A stretch of DNA of 64,000 nucleotides from Clitopilus passeckerianus. Taxonomy: Eukaryota > Basidiomycota > Agaricomycetes > Agaricales > Entolomataceae. Positions 55,217-64,000 of the stretch are shown piece by piece; positions within the stretch are counted from its first letter, which is position 1; each line of letters begins with the position of its first letter. Under the pieces are notes generated by a model. That model saw only the letters and a list, made by a program, of their open reading frames with translations. It made no database searches and had not been told where the DNA came from. The position numbers were made by a program, and so were the translations under genes. The stretch covers positions 434,001 to 498,000 of the forward strand of contig CALYLX010000143.1 in assembly GCA_944990035.1 (NCBI GenBank), written 5' to 3'.

Positions 55217-57933
55217 ATGCTCTTTGAGAACCCTTCAAACGTTACTTTGAACATTCCAGATGATCTTACGGTGCCACAATTCATTCTGGACTCCAAACAT
55301 GAACTGCGGCCAAGGAGAGCCCCAGGAGTTCCTTGGCTGATAGAAGATGGAACCGGAAGAGCAGTATCAGAAGACGAGGTTTGTTCACCTTGCTTGAAGA
55401 AATGAGCCAACGTGAACCTGTACAACGATAGATACGAGCTCGCACCCATGCTATGGCAAATGGCCTCAAATCCAAGTTCCAAATCGGTGAGTATTCCAGT
55501 TAATTCCCCAAGACTGGTTCTGATTATCATCTCTATGTTGCAGGAGAAAACGACGTTGGTTCGTTCTTCACGCCTCTTCTGATCCGCCCCAGTGTTGATA
55601 AGCCACTTTCATGAAGTCTTACTCTTCAGCCGGAATCATCTTGGTATCTATTGTATTTCCGCTGAAAAAGAACTCTGATTTACCTTCCCGCAGATTATCC
55701 TACTGTCATCTGGGCTACACATCGCCTGGGAGGCATTATCTCGTACGAGTGTACAATGTTGTTCCACGCGACTCTCGTTATTGATTCCGCGGATTGCGTG
55801 ATTACAGTGGTGCAAATCCCGACTTCTCATCGAACGAACTCCTGTACCAAATTGAACAAACAAACCCGGCCGTCCTCGTCGTTCATCCAGATGCTTTGAA
55901 GGTGTCCCTTACCGCTGCAAGAGCTGCCAACATTCCTGTCGATCGGGTCGTATGCTTCAATGTGACCGGCGCGGACTACCAAGGACATCAAACAGTTGAG
56001 GACCTTGTACGTGAGGGACAGTCCAAACCAACCTGCTTCACGGAAAGGAAGCTATCATCTGGGGAAGCAAGGACCAAGCTAGCATTCTTGAGCTTTTCCT
56101 CTGGAACCACTGGCAAACCCAAGGTCGGCGGTTGATTCTTTCTAGAATATGTAACAGCCTGCTAACAGACCTTCTTCAGGCCGTTGCCATTGCCCACTAC
56201 GCTGTGATAGCTAATGTCATACAAATTGCTGCTCACAACAACGTCAACAAGCAATACTGCGACCCCAAAGATCAGCGCTACCGTCCTGGAGATGTCGCTA
56301 TCGGAGGTGTGTTCTGCGCTATAAACCTCCTCGCCGTATGGTCTAACCTCTTCCGAAGTCCTACCTCTCTACCGTAAGCTCTCAACACCATTCTCCTGGT
56401 CCCTTGTCTTCTAACGAAGTTCAAGACATCTATGGGCTAGTCATCAACGTGGGCTTTCTTTCCTTGTTCGATAATATAATTCTAATCTCGTTATTATACC
56501 AGCTTCATTTTATCCTATTCGCCAGGGTGAGCTGCTAAAAGATCCTCAATCCTCAGTGCCGTAGCTGATCTCATGGCTCTAATAGATGAGCCTTGTCATT
56601 GTTCCGAAGTTCAACTTCGTCCAGATGCTTGCCTCCATCGTCCGTCACAAGATATCCCACCTTATGTGAGCCTCCCATCTAGTCATCTGACACCATGTCG
56701 TGCTAACCTCAATATCAGGCTCGTCCCTCCAATGGCCGTCCTTTTGTGCAAGGTACTTCTGCGGTATACTGAACTAAACGTGTTCATGCTGACACCGCCC
56801 TTCACCGTAGCACCCAGCCGTGAAAGACTACGATATCCGTAGTCACATCCGAATGATCATGTGTGGCGCCGCACCTCTATCTCATGAAATCAACCAGAAG
56901 CTCTTTGAGCTCCTCCCGGATGCACATATTGGCCAAGCATACGGTATGTCTGCTAAATAATCGTCTTGGACACATTGGCTGGCAGGTATCTGATGATTAC
57001 AGGCATGACCGAATTATCGACAGCAGTCACTATGTGGCCGATAAACAAGACAAGAGGAACTTCTGGAAGTCCGTAAATATGTTTGGCAACGTGCTTCAAA
57101 GTCTTATGGTTATTTATCACGCAGGTGCTGGGCAGATTATGCCCGGCTGTACGATGAAGATAGTCAGGCCTGACGGCTCATTGGCTGGATTCAACGAGCC
57201 CGGGGAGCTATACGTAAAGTCACCTTCCGGGGCGCTGAGATATGAGAACAATGCAGAGGCGTAAGTCCTCCCTTTGCTCAAATCGGCTTGAGTGCTGATT
57301 AGCTATTTAGAACTAGGGAAACCTTCATCGACGGGTGGGTCAGGACGGGAGACGAAGCTAGGGTTGATGAGAACAGTGAGGTCTGGATTCTTGACCGACT
57401 GAAAGTTTGTGCAGTCCGCCTCATAATCCCCGTTGTACGCTGATAGCGCTCTGGAACTTTAGGAAATCATGAAGGTGAAAGGTTTCCAAGTTGCACCTGC
57501 TGAGCTTGAAGGTTGCATATTGGAATGTGCTGAGGTTGATACCGCCTGCGTTGTTGGTATTCCGGATGATTACAGTTCGTTTCCTCACTGCTCCGCCAAG
57601 TCTCGCATTGATCGTCAACCTTAGGCGGAGAGATACCACTTGCCTTCGTCGTTCTTACGCCCGACGCTCAACGTAGAGTAGCAGAAAGCCCCGTCCAGGC
57701 CAACAAAATTAAAGCATCTATCATGAAGGTAAAGCTATTTCGCCTCGCAGTACTCCCGTGCGCTGACATTCTTACAGCATGTTGCCGATAACAAAGTGAC
57801 GTACAAGCAACTTGCCGGCGGCCTGGAGTTCATCTCAGCTATTCCAACATCTCCCAGTGGGAAACTACTGCGACGGGTGTTGAGAGAGCAAGCTAAACTA
57901 ATGAGGACACGTAATGTTAAGGCAAAACTGTAA
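55217..57933 (+). CDS. AMP-forming acyl/aryl-CoA ligase, tandem copy 3, AKL end
   Basis: Third tandem CoA ligase; ATG 55217 (MLFENPSNVTLNIPDDLTVP). Exons yield HAMANGLKSKFQIGENDVG, CANPDFSSNELLYQIEQTNP (split by an intron near 55750-55803), the P-loop SFSSGTTGKPK|AVAIAHY, CNQYCDPKDQRYRPGD-like text, MCGAAPLSHEINQ, GQAYG|MTELSTAVTMWP, LWV-type hinge [27 protein letters not shown] and [15 protein letters not shown]. It ends NVKAKL; AKL is an accepted peroxisomal type-1 signal. All catalytic motifs are present. Intron places match copies 1 and 2 except where noted for copy 2. Expected role: peroxisomal activation of a fatty or aromatic acid before beta-oxidation-like shortening (inference). Confidence 0.88.
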
Positions 57934-57996
57934 ACTAAGGGACACATAACTGATTGGATAAATTCCTCATTTTCGAGATACCAACCAATTCCAGAG

Positions 57997-59919
57997 TTAA
58001 GAAAGATTTTGCCAATAAAACTCCAATCTCCTCCTTCGTGCCACTTCACACATTTCTGAATGCAATTCTATATCGATTGCGCCCGGTGCAGCCACAGAGA
58101 TCGATCTCCACCTCGTCCTCTCTAGCGCCTTGACAACCTTCTCAGGGGGAAGGTCGGGGCACTTGACCATGTTGATACGGCCCTTTGGCCGACTCGAGCC
58201 TGTGCGCCCAGGTCTTGCCAGTGCCCGCCAGCTGATCACATCCCCCTCGGCCGACAAGGAGACCAGTGCTGGGAGGTTGGACGCCATTATGTCCAGGGCA
58301 GGTTCTTCACCTGCAATTCTATCGATCTGACAATCCATAACGACGAGCACCGTAAGAGTCTGGGCAATTACGCGGAGCATGGCGAGGAAGTCGACGTTTG
58401 TACACTTCACGTATGAGAGCGAAAGTTGTTTTAACATTGTTGCTTCCGGGTTCGCCAATCGAAGGAACTGTAGACGGCTGACGCAAACATTGGTGAGGGA
58501 CAGTGCTTGAAGGCGGCATAGATTAGCCGGGGGCTCCGAGACAGAGTACGAGGAGTAACTGCAGGTGGACTTGTTAATCGGGCACAAAGAAGAAATATTT
58601 TGAAGATCTACCGTTCGGACCTACGCCCTGTGTATGTTAGACCCGTCAGCTTTGTCCAGCGCTGCATCAATCTTAGAATCTCGTCAAGAGAAGGGTATGG
58701 ACCTGGCAGGTCAGAGTTTATGTGTGCGGAAGTCGAAACTACACATGTTTCGAGCTTTTCAAGGTTCGTGAGTGCAGCTATGTACTCATGGTAAAGGAAG
58801 GGATCGGTCGGATAGACCTCTATATTCTCCAAGCAATTAGCATGGTGTATGATCTTGAAAACATCCCTCTGGAACGCGAGTATAGGTTGGTTATTCGGGG
58901 AGTAATTCTGGAGTGAGAACCCTTTCATCCATGTTGCCCTCTCAGGTCGATAGTTGAGAGAAGAGGCAACTGACGAGAGGGTTGCTGCGTCATGTTTGAT
59001 GTCAGTCGTGTGGGCCCTGTAGAAGATATCCAAGACAACCGCCCACGATCTGGCGACAAGACCAATATCGAGTAAAGCAGCTCGCCAAGTTCGGCTGTTA
59101 TTTCTAGGCCCAGTGATGACGTAGATAGCGATTCTTTTCAGAATTTCGGATGAAATGGTAGGAAGCCGAACCGTTGAGTTTGTGGACCGGAAGGTTAGAC
59201 CATAAACCGATGAAGGGAATTTTTCGGCCTTCCCACATGGACAAAGGCGACGCTTGACAATCGAACGCGGACGCGGACGCAAAGGGGATAGGGGGGGAGG
59301 ATCGTGCATACGGAGGAACGTAACCGGAGCTGTACATTCTAAAGTCATGAAGATTGAGTCGGAATTCTGCTGAGATGCATCGAAGAGTATGATCTTAGAT
59401 GGGTCGGAATTGAGGGAAGTCCTCTGCGAAGGATAGGGCTCTAGTATCCAGTACTCCCCGGGTTGACAAGGAATGAGCTCAAGTACAACGGTGAAGAGAT
59501 GAGTCGTCGTGTTCTTCCGCTGGCCGCCTTGACTAGGTGGATCCGTCCTTTGCCGTTGGAGGCCTTCCCTGTGATTGAGGCGACGCTTTCCCTTGTCCCT
59601 CGTCCTACCCCAAGGATGGCATTCAGTCTGTATGGAGCTACGGATAATCTTCATTGCCGAATTCAGCGCCAGAGCAGAACAGGAGGAGTGTACGACTCAC
59701 GATTTCACGAGAGCTGGATGCACGGTCCTTCGTCACAATGAGAAGGCGGATCCCGGAATAATCCCTGCTTAAATTCCGGTCCAAAGTAGCAGATACTGCG
59801 AAACTAAGGGTGGGATCAATACGAGGGCTGCGAAACAGCGACAGGCTAGACCAGGATTCTTGGTTTCTTTCAATTTTCGTAGAGTCCGCCATGACAGCCC
59901 CAGAAGGCTGTTGAACCAA
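57997..59919 (-). CDS. F-box-like/LRR-like protein, tandem copy 1
   Basis: Three exons on the minus strand: ATG 59919 (MVQQPSGAVMADSTKIERNQ) up to REI, donor gtgagt near 59703. Exon 2 starts IIRSSIQTECHPWG and contains an F-box-like segment, LPTISSEILKRIAIYVI ... LLDIGLVARSWAVVLDIFY. Exon 3 starts near 58590 (ISSLCPINKSTCSYSS). It holds leucine-rich text (LCRLQALSLTNVCVSRLQFL, MLKQLSLSYVKCTNVDFL) and ends VARRRRLEFYWQNLS at 57997. A CxC pair (LCPCGKAEKF) precedes the F-box-like part and is also present in copy 2. Clearly paralogous to the next gene. Probable SCF-type adaptor, but the F-box match is weak. Its 3' end lies only 63 bp from ligase 3, tail to tail. Confidence 0.65.
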
Positions 59920-60197
59920 GTCTAGCTTCTGTCAGTGTCATCTGGCATCCAGATAAGCAAATATATTCGAAAACCTACTCTTAGACGTAGACGGGTATCT
60001 TCCAAAGAAGTTCGACTAGGTAGTTGGCGGTTAAGTTGAGCTTCCTGGCCGCCAACGCTGGCGGCCTAATTATCATCTCGAACAACAAATCCAAATAATT
60101 CTCTGATAGTTAGCCGAATCCCGAAACTGCTTCAACACTGCACTCATATTTATGTTCCATTAAAGTAATACAGGGCGAAGTACGTGCTACATCCATA

Positions 60198-62118
60198 CTA
60201 GAAATAATCCGGACTCATCTGAAGATTGTCTCTCCATTCAAATGTGATCCTTCTTCGTCTGGCCACGCTCCGTACCCTCCCCATGACATCCGGGTCCACA
60301 GCATGATGACTCGACATCCAAATCGAGCTCCAGGCCGTTGACTCCAGCGCGCCAATGACCTCGTCGGGAGGAATGTCCAGTGGACCCATGAGGCTGATCG
60401 AATCCTTCACGTCGTCCAGACTCTTCTGTCGTTTCCTGGCAATCACGCGCCAACTGGCTGAATCGCCAACGACATGAATATGCTTGACTTTTGACAATTC
60501 CGGTATAACCTCATCCAGAGCCCTCTCCTCCCAAGCTTCCCGGGAAAATTTACAGTTCACAGCGGTGAGATCGGTCAGCGACTGAGCCACCCGTCTAAGG
60601 AGGTGCCTGAAGTCGCTGTTCGAGCTGGAAACGTTGTTAAGGGCCAAGTACCGCAGAGAAGAGTTCGATGAAGAGGCAAAACGGGGTAATTGGGATGGCT
60701 TTAGAATGACATCTTTGAGTCTTAAAGCGCCTAGATTATTGGAGTTCACCTCGTCGACATTGGCATGGTCAATGGCTGTTGGCCTGGGTTATTCTAGTCA
60801 GTATCTGAGTGAGAACACGGTCGAGACACGCACTCTTGGCTTTCGTCAAAAGAATTCCCTTCATAATCAAGGAAATTCAACTCTGGCCAGTTGAGCATCA
60901 ACCGCTGCAAATCCCCAATGGATACATGTTTGCCATCGTATTTGTATTTCATGATGAACTGTGTTGAGACTTTGCAAAGCTTCAGCTTTCCCAGCTTCGA
61001 CAAGGCTGCGAGGTAATCTGCGTAAAGAGCCTGGTCCATGGGGTAGATGTCGACGTCTTCAATGTGATCGGCACATCTGAGAAACTTGACCATCATATTT
61101 GCGATTGCGTAAACGTTGTGTTCAGTGACAATGTCTGCGTAATGCCATATCGAGAAGGAATCCACAAGACGCGCCCGTTCAGGCCGACCCTCGATTGATT
61201 GCAGAAGTGCTTCGAGCCTGACCCTGTCGTTGTTGGGCACGAGACTGTGGACTTTGTAGAAGACGTTAAGGGCTGGGTGCCACCATTTAGCGACGAGACT
61301 TAGCTTCAGCAAGTCTGAGCGCCAGGTTTTAGAGATTCTATCAATGGACATCTCGGCAATTGCACGTATGATATTGGGGGGAAGTGCTGGGCAGGGGGGT
61401 TTGGGGGCGTTGGAAGACACGGTGAGGTGATGCACGAGTATAGGGATGTTTCCGCGGGCCCCACATCCACAGAGGGATCTGGCGCTGTACCTCACAGGAG
61501 GAGAGTGAGGCTGTCCCAAGTAAGCGAAGTTGACAGATTGGGTGCATTCTAGTGTCACAAATACGGAATAGGCAAATGGGAAGGTGCGGTCATAGACAAC
61601 GAGATTAGCGTCCAGTTGTTCTCTGACCTCAAAGACGACGTTCTTTGCCTCCGGCCAAGGACAGAGGGAGCAGATGATGGGGAGTGCATTGGAAGGATGG
61701 GCCAACTTGGCAAGCTGGGCTCGACGTAATAAACCATCTCGATGGCGACGACGCGGTGAATCTCTGGGATTCTTAATCGCAATGTGTTCCTCCGAGTATT
61801 TGCATCCTTTTACTCCCTAAAGAAGGCGTCAGTCGGAATACGAAGCGGAACGTTCCAGACCCTCACGATTTTACGGGATGGTTCAGGTTCAGCGGGCGCA
61901 AGGACGATAAGTCGTATGCCAGACCAGGATTTCCGTAGCACGCCATCTAGTGTGGCAGATATAGCGAATGTGTGTACATTAGGAGCGATTGGTGGGCCTG
62001 CAAATTTCGAGAGGCTTATCCAAGCCTGGTCTTGGGGGTGAAGTGGTAGCCGCAGTCGGTTGGAATCTGTGTTTCTTGGCGTGTTGTCTATAGATCCTTG
62101 AGTTTCCACGCCTTCCAT
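60198..62118 (-). CDS. F-box-like/LRR-like protein, tandem copy 2
   Basis: Paralogue of the gene to its left, same strand. ATG 62118 (MEGVETQGSIDNTPRNTDS). Exon 1 contains AISATLDGVLRKSWSGIRL, matching AVSATLDRNLSRDYSGIRL in copy 1. A 49-nt intron (gtaaaa to cccag, near 61821-61773) gives the correct frame into LLRRAQLAKLAHPSNALP. Exon 2 has LCGCGARGNIP and the F-box-like LPPNIIRAIAEM ... LLKLSLVAKWWHPALNVFY. Exon 3 is leucine-rich (LGALRLKDVILKPSQL, LRYLALNNVSSSNSDF) and ends VARRRRITFEWRDNLQMS plus PDYF. Exon-intron layout is the same as copy 1. No disabling change was seen. Confidence 0.65.
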
Positions 62119-62357
62119 GCCGTTATTGAAGCTTTGAACCAGGCCACAAGCGTCTTATGGAGCAGGAGTCGGTGGTACGAAATGTCGACATTTTCCCGAC
62201 CAGGCATGGCAATTCGGACCCGGAGACCCGGAGGCTCGTTGTGCTCAAGTTACAGTCAAAGCTATTGCCCTCCGAAATAAACAAGCACAACGAGCCTTCC
62301 CATTTTGGTGCACTTCATCTTATCAGCGTCTGCAGCACTTAAACCCGGACTACCACC
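62119..62357. other. Divergent promoter region
   Basis: 239 bp shared between the F-box-like gene (-) and ATG7 (+); no distinct element recognised. Confidence 0.4.
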
Positions 62358-64000
62358 ATGCCCATTGTACAATTCGCCCCGTTTTCATCGCTAATACACC
62401 CCTCGTTCTGGCATGAACTAACGAATCTGAAAATTGACGTTCTCAAATTGTCGGATGAAGCCATACCAGTCTCTGGATCTTATACCCCTGGTCGCTCGAT
62501 TACTGACAGAGAATCTGGCCATGAAATCGCGTTAGCATGCAATTTGACAGTGGATTCTGGCTCTTTCAGCAAGGATTACACGTATGCACGCGCTCTCACG
62601 CTTGAAATTGGTCATAAAGTCTTGCTAAACATCTTTAGTGCCCCAACAGGATCAATATCAGCTATCGGCACATTCAAGAACTTCAACACCATCGAAGAGT
62701 TCAAAGCTGCGGATAAGACAGCACTATTCAACGCAGAAGCCGACAAGGTATGAGAAGCGCGTGGCTTCCGCCTCTCGATTATTAACAGTCCGTCAGATAT
62801 GGAAGAATATTCTGGAAACTAAAGATACCAACCTGCTGAACCACTTCCTATTGATCACCTACGCCGATCTCAAGAAATACAAGTATTACTACTGGTTTGC
62901 CTTCCCCGCCTTCCTGGCTAAGCCAGCCTGGGAGATTGGCAGCGGAGGCTGGAAGGAGGCCTCGGCTCAATTTGGGACAGACCATGTAGGACTTCCAGCT
63001 GTTACGTCTTATCAGCATTGCTTAACCACTCTCGATATGTAGCTCTCATCAATACAATCGCAACTCCACTCTCAGGCGACACCTTTACCTTTCTTCTTGG
63101 TTAAGCAAGATGCAAATGGTATCTCGATTTCGGACGTCAAATCGTACAAAGAATTCTTCGCTACTGTTCCCCCGTCAGAGGTAGGTGATCCTGTTTTCTG
63201 GCGGCTCATAAATACTGAATTTCACCTTTCCTGCAGCAAACAATAGCATTCGTCGACCCCTCTGCTCAGCCCCACAATCCCGGCTGGCCTCTCCGAAACC
63301 TCCTCACCTACCTTCGTGCTTTATATCCTGAAACCACGTCGCAAGTCCGAATTCTGCGGTGGCGAGATCTCGAAGCCCCTCGTGATGGAAAATGGAAGAG
63401 TACATTCGGCATCTTGTCGCAAGGATCTGCCGAATTGAAAGCCGGCGAACGCCCCAGCGCGGTTGGCTGGGAGAAGAACCCACAGGGTAAACTTGGTCCT
63501 AGGGTGGCTGATTTGGCGCCGATGATGGACCCAACGAGGTTGGTAGCGCTTCCTCTCCTCAGAAGCTGACAGTACTGAATGTAGTCATTAGGCTGGCGAA
63601 TCAAGCTGTCGATCTCAACCTGAAGCTCATGCGATGGCGGATTCTCCCGGCTCTTAACCTCGAGAAGGTTTCAAATACTCGTTGTCTCCTGCTGGGAGCT
63701 GGAACGCTGGGGTGCTACGTCGCTCGAACCTTGATGGTGAGGCAAATTTGCATGCTATTTGGCGAAAATCAGACTAAACGGACTTACAGGGCTGGGGTGT
63801 GCGAACAATCACATTCGTGGATTCTTCGACTGTTTCTTTCTCCAATCCTGTTCGGCAACCGCTATTTGAGTTCGAGGATTGCCTTGATGGAGGAAAGCCC
63901 AAAGCGGAATGCGCTGCTGCACGTCTTCAGAAGATCTTCCCTGGCATCGTACGTAGTGTTCCTATCTTTTAAATCGGAGAGTATCCTCACGATCCTTTAC
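62358..64000 (+). CDS. ATG7: ATG7, E1-like enzyme of autophagy (3' end beyond window)
   Basis: N-terminal two-thirds of the E1-like enzyme that activates Atg8 and Atg12 for autophagy; cytosolic. ATG 62358 ([20 protein letters not shown]) is followed by the Atg7 N-terminal domain: [30 protein letters not shown], then, after an intron ending in ccgtcag, [17 protein letters not shown] and [20 protein letters not shown]. Later exons carry [36 protein letters not shown], and the start of the adenylation domain with the nucleotide-binding [20 protein letters not shown] and [20 protein letters not shown] (63690-63880). The last exon in view ends near 63949 at gtacgt. The catalytic cysteine and C-terminus lie outside. 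No break seen in the visible part. Confidence 0.93.

Overview
The window looks like nuclear DNA of a filamentous basidiomycete, most likely a mushroom-forming agaricomycete. Nearly every gene is broken by short GT-AG introns of about 45-70 nt. The gene families also fit: a farnesylated-pheromone precursor ending in a CaaX box, agaric-type P450s, F-box-like proteins, a division-1 chitin synthase, and multi-copy membrane proteins with few known relatives. Intron boundaries below were read by eye from frame, splice motifs and paralogue comparison; no search was run. No tRNA, rRNA, CRISPR or intact transposon was recognised.

Left part (1-17 kb): an MFS drug/H+ antiporter-type transporter (+) converges on a cytochrome P450 (-). 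After a poor 2.8 kb stretch comes an F-box-like gene (-) interrupted by one in-frame TAA. A 3 kb gene-poor stretch follows and holds a diverged inverted duplication. Next is a long, acidic, low-complexity and probably nuclear gene whose reading continues in a second, overlapping frame.

Middle part (17-39 kb): a pheromone precursor-like gene, two tandem four-helix membrane proteins (a third copy lies 14 kb away), a secreted S10 serine carboxypeptidase, a multi-pass membrane protein, a second P450 with a 10-nt microexon, and a chitin synthase. Then comes the first of two paralogues of an uncharacterised agaric domain family, named here the GYPLW family after one of its motifs.

Right part (39-64 kb): the second GYPLW paralogue continues through phase-compatible exons into about 20 ankyrin repeats. 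It is followed by a solenoid-like protein ending in SRL (possibly Pex8), then three tandem AMP-forming CoA ligases, two of which end in the peroxisomal signals SKL and AKL. A small two-exon gene of unknown function sits between ligases 2 and 3. Two tandem F-box-like/LRR-like genes follow, and the window ends inside ATG7.

The parts that seem to work together are a possible peroxisomal acyl/aryl-CoA block (44.7-57.9 kb) and a pheromone gene beside small membrane proteins. The least explained elements are the GYPLW/ankyrin pair and the four-helix membrane family.
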